This document shows positions 8,674-18,961 of a stretch of DNA of 64,000 nucleotides, in pieces. Below the pieces are notes generated by a model, which searched no databases, had not been told where the DNA came from, and saw only the letters and a list, made by a program, of their open reading frames with translations. Location of the stretch: the NCBI RefSeq assembly GCF_001422735.1, contig NZ_LMLZ01000012.1:342516-406515 (forward strand), written 5' to 3'. Each line of letters starts with the position of its first letter. Positions within the stretch are counted from its first letter, which is position 1. Both the position numbers and the translations under genes were made by a program. Origin of the DNA: Acidovorax sp. Leaf78. GTDB taxonomy: Bacteria > Pseudomonadota > Gammaproteobacteria > Burkholderiales > Burkholderiaceae_C.

Positions 8674-9851
8674 GCTGCGGACCTCACCGCTGCATCCAGA
8701 TTTTCCAGCGTGCGGCGGTAGATGTTCTTGAGCGGCTCGATGTCGGCCACGACGATGTGTTCGTCGATCTTGTGAATGGTGGCGTTGGGCGGCCCCATCT
8801 CGATCACCTGGGGGCACACCTGCGCAATGAATCGGCCGTCGCTGGTGCCGCCGGTGGTGGACAGCTCGGTGGTCAGGCCGGTTTCGGCGGTGATGGCCTG
8901 CTGCACCGCGCTGACCAGTTCGCCCGGCGTGGTGAGGAAGGGCTGGCCGCCCAGGGTCCAGCGCAGGTCGTACTCCAGGCCGTGGCGGTCCAGCAGGGCA
9001 TGTACGCGCTGCTTGAGGCCTTCGGCCGTGGACTCGGTGGAGAAGCGGAAGTTGAAGTCGATCACCACGTCGCCCGGAATCACGTTGGTGGCACCGGTGC
9101 CGCCGTGCATGTTGCTGATCTGCCAACTGGTGGGCGGGAAGAACGCATTGCCCTGGTCCCATTCGGTCGCGGCCAACTCTGCCAATGCCGGCAGCGCCTG
9201 GTGGATGGGGTTGCGCGCCAGCTGTGGGTACGCGATGTGGCCCTGGATGCCGCGCACGGTGAGTTTGCCGCTCAAGGTGCCGCGGCGGCCGTTCTTGATC
9301 ATGTCGCCCATGCGCTCGACCGAGGTGGGTTCGCCCACGATGCAGTAGTGCAGCGCTTCGCCGCGCGCGGTGAGCTGCTCGATCACTACCTTGGTGCCGT
9401 CCACCGACGGACCTTCTTCGTCGCTGGTCAGGAGAAACGCCAGCTGGATCTGCGGCTCTGGCGTGGTGGCCAGAAACTCCTCGACCGCGACCACAAAGGC
9501 CGCAATCGAGGTCTTCATGTCGCTGGCGCCGCGGCCATAGAGCTTGCCGTCCCGGTGCGTGGGCACGAACGGGTCGCTGCTCCACTGGGCCAGCGGCCCG
9601 GTGGGTACCACGTCCGTGTGGCCAGCGAATACTATGGTTTTGATAGCTGCTTGCGCACGTCCATCCAGCGGTACAGGCCTTTTTGCCCACAAATTGCTGA
9701 CGCGGAAATCTGCCGGGCCGCTGTCGATGCGTTCGCACACGAACCCCAGGGGTGCCAGGCGGGTCGCGAGCAGTTCAAGGCACCCGGCGTCTTCGGGGGT
9801 GATGGAGGGCAGGGCAATGAGCTGTTCAGCGAGGTGCAGTGTGCGGGACAT
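8670..9851 (-). CDS. dapE: Succinyl-diaminopimelate desuccinylase
   Basis: Zinc-dependent hydrolase that releases succinate from N-succinyl-LL-diaminopimelate in lysine and peptidoglycan precursor synthesis. The protein has 393 residues. Metal and catalytic residues are visible: His78 and Asp80 in [11 protein letters not shown], Asp in GRGASDMK, Glu-Glu in [11 protein letters not shown] and the GGTSDGRF motif near the end. Residues about 59-73 ([15 protein letters not shown]) look like extra sequence just before the first metal motif; their DNA matches the dispersed repeat family, so a repeat appears to be carried in frame. Neighbours are pilU upstream and prmB downstream. Confidence 0.93.
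   Translation of the reverse strand: MSRTLHLAEQLIALPSITPEDAGCLELLATRLAPLGFVCERIDSGPADFRVSNLWAKRPVPLDGRAQAAIKTIVFAGHTDVVPTGPLAQWSSDPFVPTHRDGKLYGRGASDMKTSIAAFVVAVEEFLATTPEPQIQLAFLLTSDEEGPSVDGTKVVIEQLTARGEALHYCIVGEPTSVERMGDMIKNGRRGTLSGKLTVRGIQGHIAYPQLARNPIHQALPALAELAATEWDQGNAFFPPTSWQISNMHGGTGATNVIPGDVVIDFNFRFSTESTAEGLKQRVHALLDRHGLEYDLRWTLGGQPFLTTPGELVSAVQQAITAETGLTTELSTTGGTSDGRFIAQVCPQVIEMGPPNATIHKIDEHIVVADIEPLKNIYRRTLENLDAAVRSAA
9629..9682. repeat. Dispersed short repeat, copy 2, inside dapE
   Basis: Plus-strand sequence TTTTGATAGCTGCTTGCGCACGTCC...GCGGTACAGGCC shares the core of the other copies. It lies within the dapE reading frame and adds about 15 residues without a stop codon. Confidence 0.55.
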
Positions 9852-9872
9852 CGGGGGCGGGAGTGGTGTCGT

Positions 9873-11036
9873 TCAAGCGGTGGGTTTGACGTCCAGCACG
9901 ATCTCGGTGAAAGAGGGCTGGTCGTCCGGCGCGTCACGCGCTTCTTTCTGGGCTTTGGCGGCGTTGGCGGCCAGCGAAAAGTCGTTTTGCAGGCGCCACA
10001 TCAGGTTGGTGGGCGAGTCTGCGTAGGCAATGCCTTCCTTGCGGTCGATCTTGGCGTCCATGATGAGCTGGGCCAAGGCTTCTTCAAAGGTCTGCGAGCC
10101 TTCGGCCATGGACTTTTCCATGGCTTCCTTCACGCCCGAGAAATCACCCTTTTCCACCAACTCGGAGACGAGCTTGGAGTTGAGCATGACCTCCACCGCC
10201 GGCACGCGGCCGCCGTCGGTCTTGCGCACCAGGCGCTGCGAGACGATGGCCTTGAGCGCCGACGCCAGGTCGCCCAGCATCGTGGGGCGCACTTCGACGG
10301 GGTAGAACGACAGGATGCGGTTGAGCGCGTGGTAGCTGTTGTTGCCGTGCAGGGTGGCCAGGCATAAGTGGCCTGATTGCGCGTACGCAATAGCGGCCGA
10401 CATGGTCTCGCGGTCGCGGATTTCGCCGATCAGGATCACGTCAGGCGCCTGGCGCAGCGCGTTCTTCAGCGCGGTCTGCAGGGACTGCGTGTCGCTGCCG
10501 ATCTCGCGCTGGTTGACGATGGATTTCTTGTTTTTGAACTGGTATTCGACCGGGTCCTCGATGGTGAGGATGTGGCCGGTGAGCGCTTCGTTGCGGGTGT
10601 CGATCATCGACGCCAGTGTCGTGCTCTTGCCCGAGCCCGTGGCACCCACCACCAGCACCAGGCCGCGCTTTTCCATGATCAGGTCGCGCAGCACGGGCGG
10701 CAGGCCCAGCGAGTCGAATTCAGGGATGTGCTGCGAGATGAAGCGGATCACCACCGCGTAGCTGCCGCGCTGGCGCATGGCGCTGACGCGGAACCGGCCC
10801 ACACCGCTGAGCGGCACGCCCATGTTGAGCTCGCCGGTTTCTTCCAGCTCTTCGATGCGGTCCGGGGGGACCACTTCGGACAGCAAGTTGCGCGGCGCGT
10901 CGGCGGGCAGGATCTGGTTGTTGATCGGCACGCACTCGCCGTTGATCTTGATCAGCGCCGGCGCGTTGGCCGACAGGTAGACGTCGGACGCCTTTTTCTC
11001 GGCCATCAGGCGGAGAATCCGTTCCATCGTGCTCAT
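9873..11036 (-). CDS. pilU: Type IV pilus retraction ATPase, PilU/PilT family
   Basis: Hexameric secretion-type ATPase at the pilus base that helps retract type IV pili. The protein has 387 residues, close to PilU. It shows Walker A GATGSGKST (131-139), the Asp box ILTIEDPVEYQF, Walker B-type DVILIGEIRD and the His box CLATLHGNNS. The C-terminal region (VEKGDFSGVKEAMEKS) fits PilU rather than PilT, but the two are similar. It lies between dapD and dapE; no other pilus gene is in the window. Confidence 0.85.
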   Translation of the reverse strand: MSTMERILRLMAEKKASDVYLSANAPALIKINGECVPINNQILPADAPRNLLSEVVPPDRIEELEETGELNMGVPLSGVGRFRVSAMRQRGSYAVVIRFISQHIPEFDSLGLPPVLRDLIMEKRGLVLVVGATGSGKSTTLASMIDTRNEALTGHILTIEDPVEYQFKNKKSIVNQREIGSDTQSLQTALKNALRQAPDVILIGEIRDRETMSAAIAYAQSGHLCLATLHGNNSYHALNRILSFYPVEVRPTMLGDLASALKAIVSQRLVRKTDGGRVPAVEVMLNSKLVSELVEKGDFSGVKEAMEKSMAEGSQTFEEALAQLIMDAKIDRKEGIAYADSPTNLMWRLQNDFSLAANAAKAQKEARDAPDDQPSFTEIVLDVKPTA

Positions 11037-11123
11037 GGTGTGTCCCTCGGGTTGTCGTCTTTATCGTCTGTGGCGCTGATCGTGCCGCACGGCGGGTGCT
11101 GCGGTCAATAACTCGCTGCCCGG

Positions 11124-11957
11124 TCAGTCGCGCAGCAGGTCGTTGATGCTGGTCTTGGAGCGGGTTTGCGCATCCACCTGCTTGACGATGATGGCGGCGT
11201 ACATGCTGTACGGCGTGCCATTGGCGGCGGTCTTGGGCAGGTTGCCGCTCACCACCACCGAGCCGGTGGGCACGCGGCCGTAGCTGATCTCGCCCGTGGC
11301 GCGGTTGAAGATGGGGGTGCTCTGGCCCAGGTACACGCCCATGCCCAGCACCGAGTGCTCTTCGACCACCACGCCTTCGACGACTTCAGAGCGCGCGCCG
11401 ATGAAGCAGTTGTCTTCAATGATGGTGGGGCCGGCCTGCAGGGGCTCCAGCACGCCGCCGATGCCCACGCCGCCCGACAGGTGGACGTTGGCACCGATCT
11501 GCGCGCACGAGCCCACGGTGGCCCAGGTGTCGACCATGGTGCCTTCGCCCACGTAGGCGCCGATGTTCACGTACGACGGCATCAGGATCGCACCCTTGGC
11601 GATGAAGCTGCCGCGGCGGGCGACGGCTGGCGGCACCACGCGCACGCCGGTGGCCTTCATCTCATCGGCCGTCAGGTGGGCGAACTTGGTTTGCACCTTG
11701 TCATAGAAGCCCAGGTCGCCGGCCTTCACGAGTTCATTGTCCTTCAGGCGGAACGACAGCAGCACGGCCTTCTTGATCCATTGGTGCACGGTCCACTGTC
11801 CCACGCCTTCACGGGTGGCGACGCGCAGCGTGCCGTTGTTCAGCTCGGCGATCACGTGCTCGACAGCGTCCTGGATTTCTTTGGGGGCGGCGGCAGGCGA
11901 GAGGCTGGCACGGTTGTCCCAGGCGTTGTCGATGAGGGTTTGCAGTTGTTGTGTCAT
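11124..11957 (-). CDS. dapD: Tetrahydrodipicolinate N-succinyltransferase
   Basis: Uses succinyl-CoA to acylate tetrahydrodipicolinate in the succinylase branch of lysine biosynthesis. The 277-residue length is standard. The middle of the protein is a left-handed beta-helix of hexapeptides (for example [23 protein letters not shown] and [20 protein letters not shown]). The start ([16 protein letters not shown]) is family-typical. It sits downstream of dapC, which supplies the next enzyme of the same pathway. Confidence 0.95.
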   Translation of the reverse strand: MTQQLQTLIDNAWDNRASLSPAAAPKEIQDAVEHVIAELNNGTLRVATREGVGQWTVHQWIKKAVLLSFRLKDNELVKAGDLGFYDKVQTKFAHLTADEMKATGVRVVPPAVARRGSFIAKGAILMPSYVNIGAYVGEGTMVDTWATVGSCAQIGANVHLSGGVGIGGVLEPLQAGPTIIEDNCFIGARSEVVEGVVVEEHSVLGMGVYLGQSTPIFNRATGEISYGRVPTGSVVVSGNLPKTAANGTPYSMYAAIIVKQVDAQTRSKTSINDLLRD

Positions 11958-12032
11958 GGTGTCGTCGGTCTATTGATCTGTTGGTCTATTTGATCTGTCG
12001 GTAAGTCGGTCGTCTGTGGATCGGAGATTGGA

Positions 12033-13238
12033 TCAGGCAGTACGGGATTGGATGAATTGCACGATGCGCAGCGCGGCTTCCACGCATTCTTCGGTTTCGG
12101 CCACCAGGGCCATGCGCACGCGCTGGGCGCCGGGGTTGCTGCCCTGGGCCTCGCGGGCCAGGTAGCTGCCGGGCAGCACCGTGACATTGTATTGAGCCAG
12201 AAGGGCCCGCGCGAACTCGGCGTCCGTCATGCCCAGCGCGTCGGGCACCTTGGCCCACAGGTAAAAACCGGCGTCGGGCAGCGCCACATCCATCACGCCC
12301 GCCAGCAGCGGGGTGACCTGGGCGAACTTCTTGCGGTAGCGCGCGCGGTTTTCCACCACGTGCTGCTCGTCACCCCAGGCGGCAATGCTGGCGGCCTGCA
12401 CGATGGGGCTCATGGCACTGCCGTGGTAGGTGCGGTACAGCAAGAAGGCCTTGATCAGGGCAGCGTCGCCCGCCACGAAGCCGCTGCGCATGCCCGGCAC
12501 GTTGCTGCGCTTGGACAGGCTGGTAAAAGAGATCAGGTTCTTGAAATCGCGCCGGCCCAGCCGCTCTGCGGCCTGCAGGCCACCCAGCGGGGGTTCGTCG
12601 CGGAAGTAGATTTCGCTGTAGCACTCGTCCGAGGCGATGATGAACCCGTAGCGGTCGCTCAGTTCAAACAGTTTTTGCCATTCACTGAGTGGCATCACCG
12701 CGCCGGTGGGGTTGCCGGGCGAGCACACAAACAGCAGTTGCGTTTGCTGCCACACCGCCTCGGGCACGGTATCCCAGTTGACCGCGAAATTGCGCGCCGG
12801 GTCGCTCGCCGCGTAGTACGGCTGGGCGCCCGCCAACAAGGCTGCGCCTTCGTAGATTTGATAGAACGGATTGGGGCAGACCACCAGCGGCTGGCCTTTG
12901 GATGGGTCGATGACCGTCTGCGCTAACGCGAACAGCGCCTCGCGCGAGCCGTTGACCGGCAGCACCTGAGTGGCGGGGTCTAGCTTGAGCGCGTAGCGCT
13001 GCTCCAGCCAGCCGGTGAAGGCTTCGCGCAGCTTCAAATCCCCCGCCGTGGCCGGATAACTGGCCAGGCCATTGAGGTTGTTACTGAGTGCATCCTTGAT
13101 GAACTGCGGCGTAGGATGGCGCGGTTCACCCATACCCAAACTGATGGGGCCGTAGTTGGCGGGCGGCGTGACCCCGGCAAAGAGCTGCCGCAACCGCTCG
13201 AACGGGTAGGGCTGTAGATGGGAAAGCAGGGGATTCAT
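12033..13238 (-). CDS. dapC: N-succinyldiaminopimelate aminotransferase
   Basis: PLP-dependent fold-type I aminotransferase of 401 residues. The PLP lysine lies in [17 protein letters not shown], with the phosphate-binding Arg nearby; the substrate-side [10 protein letters not shown] and [10 protein letters not shown] motifs are present. The start [19 protein letters not shown] is typical of the DapC subgroup. With dapD and dapE on the same strand it completes the succinylase branch. The minus-strand pathway string begins here. Confidence 0.9.
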   Translation of the reverse strand: MNPLLSHLQPYPFERLRQLFAGVTPPANYGPISLGMGEPRHPTPQFIKDALSNNLNGLASYPATAGDLKLREAFTGWLEQRYALKLDPATQVLPVNGSREALFALAQTVIDPSKGQPLVVCPNPFYQIYEGAALLAGAQPYYAASDPARNFAVNWDTVPEAVWQQTQLLFVCSPGNPTGAVMPLSEWQKLFELSDRYGFIIASDECYSEIYFRDEPPLGGLQAAERLGRRDFKNLISFTSLSKRSNVPGMRSGFVAGDAALIKAFLLYRTYHGSAMSPIVQAASIAAWGDEQHVVENRARYRKKFAQVTPLLAGVMDVALPDAGFYLWAKVPDALGMTDAEFARALLAQYNVTVLPGSYLAREAQGSNPGAQRVRMALVAETEECVEAALRIVQFIQSRTA

Positions 13239-13389
13239 GGGGCGTCATTATGGGCGATGGGTGCGGCCCACCTTCCGAACGCCCGGCGCACGCATTGGTG
13301 CAAACCCGCAGCGACGCCCGCTGTCAATTCACAGTAAGTGCGTCCCCCTAGGATTTCGGCCACTCACCAGAACGATAAGAGGAGACAAG

Positions 13390-14880
13390 ATGTCAGCATT
13401 TCTGCCGCTGAGGCCGGGACTTGGGTGGATGCGCAGATGGCGCTTGCCAGGAAAGCTGCTGACGCTGGGCGTGCTGATGGCGTTGGCACTGGCCGCCGCC
13501 GTGGCCGGGGCGCCCTGGTGGTTGCTGGCGCTGGCAGCTGCCGTGGTGCTGTATGCACTGGTGGCGCTCTATGCCAGCCTGTCGACGGACCTGGCCACGC
13601 TGGCCGATGCCATCGAGCGCACGCGTGGCGGCGACCTGTGCGCACGCTCCCGCACCAGCATCGGCCGCGACGAAGCTGCCGAGATGGCGCGGTCGCTCGA
13701 CCGCATGGTGATCACGCTGTCGTCGATGGTGGCAGACATCCGCAGCAACGCGGCGCTGGTGGCCCATGCAGGGCAAAGCCTGGCCGAGGGAAACCGGTCG
13801 CTGGCCGACCGCACCGAGCAGCAGGCCGCCAACCTGGAGCAAACCGCGGCCAGTGTGGAGCAGCTGTCGTCCGCCGTGCAGAACAACGCCCAGACAGCCC
13901 AGAGCGCCGACGCGCGCGCCGCCCAGGTGCGCCAAGCTGCCGACCAGGGCGCGCAGGCGATGGACCGCGCTGTGCAATCGGTGGAGGCGATCCAGCAGGG
14001 CGCGCGGCGCATGACCGAGATCATCGGCGTCATCGACAGCATCGCATTCCAGACCAACATCCTGGCCCTGAACGCCGCCGTGGAGGCGGCCCGTGCGGGG
14101 GAACAGGGGCGCGGCTTTGCCGTCGTGGCGGCCGAGGTGCGCACCCTGGCCAAGCGCTCGGGCGATGCCGCCCGCGAGATCCGCGAATTGATCGGGGCAT
14201 CGGTGAGCCAGGTGGAAACCAGCGCCGGCCTGATCCGGTCCGCGGGCGAGGGCATTGCGGACATGGCCAGCGGGATCCGCAGCGTGGCGGCCAGCATGAG
14301 CGAGATATCGGGGTCCAGCACCGAGCAAAGCACCGGCCTGCGCGAGGTCAGCGCTGCCGTGCAGCAGCTCGACCAGATCACCCAGCACAACGCGCAGATG
14401 GTGGGCCAGGCGGTGCAGCAGGCCGAGGCGCTGGAAAGCCGCGCGTCCACGCTGTCGCGCGCGGTGTCGGCGTTTCGCCTGCAGCAGGGGACAGCCGAGG
14501 AGGCCGTGGCGCTGGTGCACCGGGCCGTGGCCTTGCACAAGAGCACCTCGCGCGAGCAGTTCCTGCGCAGCATCACGGACAAAAGCCAGCCCTACCACGA
14601 CCGCGACATGTACGTGTTCGCGCTCGACACCGGCGGAACCTACCGGGCCTTCGGCGGCAACCCTGCCAAGGTGGGCACGCGGGTGCAGGACATTCCGGGC
14701 ATTGCGGGTGACCAGCTGGTGAGCGATATCGTGGCGCAGGCCGACCATGCACCGGGCTGGGTGGAGTACGACATCGTCAACCCGGCCTCCGGCGCGGTGC
14801 AGACCAAGATGTCGTATGTGAGCCGCGTGGGCGACCTGTACCTGGGCTGCGGTGTGTACAAGACGCTGGCGGCACGCTGA
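13390..14880 (+). CDS. Methyl-accepting chemotaxis protein with C-terminal sensor-like domain
   Basis: The 496-residue inner-membrane chemoreceptor starts at ATG 13390 behind AGGAGA. Two closely spaced hydrophobic segments near residues 25-65 leave almost no periplasmic loop. A HAMP-like region ([16 protein letters not shown]...) and the highly conserved signalling hairpin tip ([20 protein letters not shown]) follow. After the hairpin the last 130 or so residues ([20 protein letters not shown]... to the end) resemble a Cache-type ligand domain placed in the cytoplasm. The signal it detects is unknown. No terminal CheR-binding pentapeptide is seen. Confidence 0.85.
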   Translation: MSAFLPLRPGLGWMRRWRLPGKLLTLGVLMALALAAAVAGAPWWLLALAAAVVLYALVALYASLSTDLATLADAIERTRGGDLCARSRTSIGRDEAAEMARSLDRMVITLSSMVADIRSNAALVAHAGQSLAEGNRSLADRTEQQAANLEQTAASVEQLSSAVQNNAQTAQSADARAAQVRQAADQGAQAMDRAVQSVEAIQQGARRMTEIIGVIDSIAFQTNILALNAAVEAARAGEQGRGFAVVAAEVRTLAKRSGDAAREIRELIGASVSQVETSAGLIRSAGEGIADMASGIRSVAASMSEISGSSTEQSTGLREVSAAVQQLDQITQHNAQMVGQAVQQAEALESRASTLSRAVSAFRLQQGTAEEAVALVHRAVALHKSTSREQFLRSITDKSQPYHDRDMYVFALDTGGTYRAFGGNPAKVGTRVQDIPGIAGDQLVSDIVAQADHAPGWVEYDIVNPASGAVQTKMSYVSRVGDLYLGCGVYKTLAAR

Positions 14881-14967
14881 GCCTTCGGTCTCAGGAGCCG
14901 CGCTTCGGCGGCCACCTTTCTGTGCAGCGAGTGATGGCTCGTGGGCTCTTGGGCTTGCTTTTGGCTA

Positions 14968-15705
14968 CTAGCCCGGGCCCTGAGCGCGGCGCTGGCGGGC
15001 ACGTTCCATGGCAGCAGCAATGGCGGCTTGGCGCGCGGCCTGGGCTTTGCCCGCGTCATTTGGTGCTGGTGCAGAGTCTTCAAAGCCAGCACCTGTGCCA
15101 GTGGCATGACCGACCAATGGTCCCGCCGTCATGGCACCGCCAGAGTCTTCGTCTTCCACCACAGCCTCCAGCGGCAACCGTTCGCGGTGCGCCGCGTAGC
15201 GCTGCTTAGCCTGCCGGGCCAAAGGCTGAGACCACGCTGCCCAACCAGTGGCAGTGCCTGTCACGTTCTCCAGCTGAATGCAGTCCACCGGGCAGACCGG
15301 AATGCACAGCTCGCACCCGGTGCAATACGGCTCGATCACCGTGTGCATCACCTTGTTGGCCCCAACGATGGCATCGGTAGGGCAGGCCTTGATGCACAGG
15401 GTGCAGCCTATGCACCAGGCCTCGTCGATGAACGCCACGGCGCGCGGCGCCTCCTGGCCGTGTTCGGCACTCAGGGGTGCAATGACTTGGCCCATGATGG
15501 CCGCCAGCCGCGCAATGCCTTCGGCGCCACCCGGTGGGCATTGGTTGATGGGCGCCGATCCTGATGCGATGGCTTGCGCATACGAGGCGCAGTCCGGGTA
15601 GCCGCAGCGCGTGCACTGCGTCTGCGGCAGGGCCGCGTCGATCCGCGCCGCGAGCGCGGCAATGGCGGCGGGCGGCGGGGGTGTGCTCGTCAGTGCGGCG
15701 ATCAA
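14968..15705 (-). CDS. rsxB: RnfB/RsxB-type iron-sulfur electron transport protein
   Basis: The protein has about 245 residues. An N-terminal cluster motif CTRCGYPDC...INQCPPGG resembles the RnfB 4Fe-4S domain, followed by two ferredoxin motifs ([12 protein letters not shown] and [12 protein letters not shown]). It lacks the N-terminal membrane helix of classical RnfB, and no other rnf gene is nearby, as is usual for stand-alone copies in Burkholderiales. I chose TTG at 15705, which overlaps the phaZ stop (TTGA); the open frame extends further upstream but inside phaZ. The Ala/Arg-rich C-terminal tail is ordinary for this group. Confidence 0.8.
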   Translation of the reverse strand: MIAALTSTPPPPAAIAALAARIDAALPQTQCTRCGYPDCASYAQAIASGSAPINQCPPGGAEGIARLAAIMGQVIAPLSAEHGQEAPRAVAFIDEAWCIGCTLCIKACPTDAIVGANKVMHTVIEPYCTGCELCIPVCPVDCIQLENVTGTATGWAAWSQPLARQAKQRYAAHRERLPLEAVVEDEDSGGAMTAGPLVGHATGTGAGFEDSAPAPNDAGKAQAARQAAIAAAMERARQRRAQGPG

Positions 15706-17462
15706 GCCTTGCGCGCCGCACGGGGGCGGGTGCGCGGCGTGGCAGCGGCCGTGACAGAGGCCTTGGCCAGTGCTGGCGTCTCGGCAGTGGGTGCTGCTGC
15801 GGCGGGGCTGGCAGCACCGGTCGCCTTGGTACGACCGGCTGCTGGCGGCGTCACCCACCGGGTAGCCACGGCAGGCTCTGACGATGCCGGCGATGCAGCT
15901 GTCGCCACGTCGTCAACCTTGGCAGCAGTTTTGGCCGCTGGCTTGGGCGTGGCCTTGGCTGCTGGTTTTGTCGCCAGTTGTTTGGCTGCCGGCTTGGCTG
16001 CTGGTTTCGCAGCAGGTTTTGCTGAAGCTTTCGCTGTTGCCTTGGCCGTTGTTTTCACTGTGGCTTTGGCCGCGGCCTTGGACTCCGCCACTTTGGGTGC
16101 TGCAGGCTTGGCCGCTGCGACGGCCTTCGGGGCCGACGTGGCTTGCAAAGGCGGGTTGTCGTCGGGCGTTTCGATCACGCGCGCGACTGCCTTCTTCTGG
16201 GGCTTTTCGTACTCGCGGATGAAGGTGCGTACTTGCGGGTACACCACCTCGCGCCAGCGGCGGCCGCTGAAAATGCCGTAGTGGCCAGCGCCCTTGGCCT
16301 CCAGGTGGCGCTCCTTGTGCACGATGCCGCTGCACAGGCCGTGCGCGGCTTCGGTCTGGCCCGAGCCCGAGATGTCATCGAGCTCACCCTCGACCGTGAA
16401 CAGCGCCGTGGTCTTGATGTCTTCCGGACGCACGCGCTCGATCTTGCCGTCGGGCGAGCGCACATCCCAGGTGCCGTGGACCAGCTTGTATTCCTGGAAC
16501 ACCGTCTCGATGGTTTCGAGGTAGTAGTCCGCGTCCATGTCCAGCACGGCGTTGTACTCGTCGTAGAACTTGCGGTGGGCTTCCGCGCTCGCGTCGTCGC
16601 CCTTGATCAAGTCCTTGAAGTAGTCGTAGTGACTGGTGGCATGCCGGTCGGGGTTCATGGCCACGAAGCCTGTGTACTGCAGAAAGCCGGGGTACACGCG
16701 GCGGCCCGCGCCAGGGAAGTTGTCCGGCACGCGGTAGATCACATTGTTCTCGAACCATTCGTAACTACGGTTCGTGGCCAGGTTGTTCACCGCCGTGGGC
16801 GACTTGCGCGCGTCGATGGGGCCGCCCATCATGGTCATGGTCAGCGGCGTGGTCTCGCCCCGGCTGGCCATCAGCGACACGGCGGCCAGCACCGGCACCG
16901 TGGGCTGGCACACGCTGATCACGTGGCAGTTGCCGTAAATGCCTTGCAGGTGGCGGATGAAGTCCTGCACATAGTTCACATAGTCGTCCAGGTGGAACTC
17001 ACCGTCGGCCAGGGGCACCAGGCGGGCGTTCTTCCAGTCGGTGATATAGACCTTGTGGTCCTTGAGCATGGTGCGCACCGTGTCGCGCAACAGCGTGGCG
17101 TAATGGCCCGACAGGGGCGCCACGATCAGCACCACAGGCTGGGCCTTGAGCTTGACCAGGGTCGCCGGGTCGTCCGAGAAGCGCTTGAAGCGGCGCAGCT
17201 CGCAAAATGGCTTATCCACCTCGATGCGTTCATGCACCGCCACGCCGACGCCATCCACATCTACCGAGGGAATGTCGAACGATGGCTTTTCGTAGTCCTT
17301 GCCCAGGCGGTACAGCAGGTCGTAGCCAGCGGACATGCGCTGCGCCAGGTGGCTCTGGCTGAACGGCGACAAGGGATTGCTGTAAAGCTTGGCAGCTGCT
17401 TGAGCGAAATCAGTGAAGGGCTCCATCAAAGAGCGCTGTGTCTCGTAGATGTGGTACAGCAT
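15702..17462 (-). CDS. phaZ: Intracellular polyhydroxybutyrate depolymerase with long Ala/Lys/Pro tail
   Basis: Degrades native PHB granules inside the cell. The enzyme core (residues 1-420) has the Cys nucleophile of i-PHB depolymerases, Cys185 in [13 protein letters not shown], and the late His in [10 protein letters not shown]. Family members I know are about 400-420 residues; this one has 586. Residues 421-586 are a low-complexity Ala, Lys and Pro tail with KPAAK-like repeats, similar to histone H1-like or AlgP-type sequence. The start at 17462 has GGAG upstream and is preferred to a longer frame. A TTGCAGTGCAA palindrome lies 19 bases upstream. Confidence 0.88.
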   Translation of the reverse strand: MLYHIYETQRSLMEPFTDFAQAAAKLYSNPLSPFSQSHLAQRMSAGYDLLYRLGKDYEKPSFDIPSVDVDGVGVAVHERIEVDKPFCELRRFKRFSDDPATLVKLKAQPVVLIVAPLSGHYATLLRDTVRTMLKDHKVYITDWKNARLVPLADGEFHLDDYVNYVQDFIRHLQGIYGNCHVISVCQPTVPVLAAVSLMASRGETTPLTMTMMGGPIDARKSPTAVNNLATNRSYEWFENNVIYRVPDNFPGAGRRVYPGFLQYTGFVAMNPDRHATSHYDYFKDLIKGDDASAEAHRKFYDEYNAVLDMDADYYLETIETVFQEYKLVHGTWDVRSPDGKIERVRPEDIKTTALFTVEGELDDISGSGQTEAAHGLCSGIVHKERHLEAKGAGHYGIFSGRRWREVVYPQVRTFIREYEKPQKKAVARVIETPDDNPPLQATSAPKAVAAAKPAAPKVAESKAAAKATVKTTAKATAKASAKPAAKPAAKPAAKQLATKPAAKATPKPAAKTAAKVDDVATAASPASSEPAVATRWVTPPAAGRTKATGAASPAAAAPTAETPALAKASVTAAATPRTRPRAARKA

Positions 17463-17480
17463 GGGCGAAACTCCGTTATG

Positions 17481-17491
17481 TTGCAGTGCAA
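17481..17491. promoter_or_regulatory. Possible PhaR operator upstream of phaZ
   Basis: TTGCA-G-TGCAA is a perfect inverted repeat just upstream of the phaZ start. TGCA-rich palindromes of this type are what I recall for the PHB-responsive repressor PhaR in Burkholderiales. No footprint is known here; phaR itself is not in the window. Confidence 0.4.
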
Positions 17492-17669
17492 TATAGCAGC
17501 ACTTGGTAACAAGCGCATGGAGGATAACCACCAGTTTCAAGTCACCTATGCGACAGGGCTGGTGTGGGCTTTCAAGGGTGCTGATCCTGCACCTTCAATC
17601 ATCTGGTTGCTATCGTAGTTATAGCTGTTGGCGCTTTGTGGTTCTTCGCTGCACGCAGTTTTACTCTGT

Positions 17670-18770
17670 TCAGTGTGCTTTCGGCTCGCCATGCTCCTGT
17701 AGCCAAGATTCAAAAGATTCCCTTGCCGAGTTGCGCAATGCCGGACGAAATGCTGTTTTGTTACTCAGGTACAAGCAGTGCCGGATCACCGTGTACGGGT
17801 TAAAGCTCGCTTTAGGGTTGTGCTCTTCAAAATGCTGCTTGTAGCGCTTGACCACCCCCACGGTCTCCCGCATCAACGCATTGAAGCGTGCGCGCGTCAT
17901 GCTGGGCGACCACACCTGGATGTCGTCCACAAAGCTATCGACTTTGGACGGTTCGAACTCGAATTCCTTGAAAAAATGGGTCGCGATCTTCAAGAAGGTG
18001 AAGGCGTTGAGTTCGCTGCTCCCCGCAGCCACCTTGGCAGGTGCGCGCGCGCCGTCCACGTCGCCGTCTGCTTCAGCGTCGGGCAGGGGCTCTGCGGTTT
18101 CGTCCGGCGCCTGCAGCAGTTCGGCGGCGGTGGCGTCGCGAATCTGGCGAAACTCGCGGTCGGCCAGCTCGAACAGGGCCGACAGCACATTGATGCGCCG
18201 CTTGAGCTGGCCCGGGATCGATTTTTTGTACTTGATGCGGTGGTCCAGCACGCTCCAGGAGTCTTGGATGATGGTGCGCACCTGCAGCTCGAAGGGCAGA
18301 TGCGCATAGGCAGCATGCTCCGGCAATGAGCGCTCCGCGGCAGAAAGGCGCAAATCCAGGTGCAGGCCCTTGTAGCCGAACGACGCCTCGGTGCTCTCCA
18401 CCGCGCTGACCTTGTCGGTCACGTCGATCACCGCGAAGTGCGCACGCATGATCTGGGCGATCTTCTCCAACTCGTCCTCGTACAGGCACACCACGCGCAC
18501 GCCGATCAGGTCGGTGATGTAGCTCTGGATGTCGTACGGGGTGTTGCTTTCTTCCAGCGCCGGGCGGTATTTGCGAATGAACTTGCGGATGCACTCGTCG
18601 GCATCCTTCACCCGGCCCTCGACCTTGGTGATGTCCACCCCGCCCGCCTGAGTGACGGTGGCCGCCACCAGCGCTGTCAGCGCCGCACAAGCATCCTCCA
18701 GCGCGGCGGACTGTTGCGCATAGAACGCGCGGAAGTTGGATTCCTCCAGATCGAAATCAAGCGATGGCAT
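17670..18770 (-). CDS. RelA/SpoT-domain protein, putative (p)ppGpp synthetase
   Basis: The 366-residue protein carries a nucleotidyltransferase domain of the RelA_SpoT type. It shows KVEGRVKDADECIRKFIRK, then DLIGVRVVCLYEDEL, the GYKGLHLDLRL loop and FELQVRTIIQDSWSVLDH, in the family order. There is no HD hydrolase domain, no TGS or ACT domain, and the C-terminal 150 residues are not recognised. It is therefore a small-alarmone-synthetase-like protein, longer than RelP or RelQ. Start chosen at MPSLDFDLEE (18770) rather than 66 bases upstream. It is monocistronic by spacing. Confidence 0.75.
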   Translation of the reverse strand: MPSLDFDLEESNFRAFYAQQSAALEDACAALTALVAATVTQAGGVDITKVEGRVKDADECIRKFIRKYRPALEESNTPYDIQSYITDLIGVRVVCLYEDELEKIAQIMRAHFAVIDVTDKVSAVESTEASFGYKGLHLDLRLSAAERSLPEHAAYAHLPFELQVRTIIQDSWSVLDHRIKYKKSIPGQLKRRINVLSALFELADREFRQIRDATAAELLQAPDETAEPLPDAEADGDVDGARAPAKVAAGSSELNAFTFLKIATHFFKEFEFEPSKVDSFVDDIQVWSPSMTRARFNALMRETVGVVKRYKQHFEEHNPKASFNPYTVIRHCLYLSNKTAFRPALRNSARESFESWLQEHGEPKAH

Positions 18771-18961
18771 GCCGTGTCTCGGATGTTGTTGTTGAATGGG
18801 GAAGAGTGCAATCGCAGGCACAGGTTCCCCGCCCACAGAGCATAGCTGCCAGCGTCCTTGTTGATCGCTTCACCAAGTGTGTTCGCAAATGCAAAGGCGC
18901 CGTGCCGGACGATGGCCCATCATGGCGCGCCGGCCGACACTGTCACGGCCCGCCACAGCAC

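Noticed and set aside
8757..10367. Plus-strand frame opposite dapE and pilU
   Set aside because: Spans two convincing minus-strand genes and has shadow-type composition.
16143..17618. Plus-strand frame opposite phaZ
   Set aside because: Shadow; the depolymerase motifs are on the minus strand.
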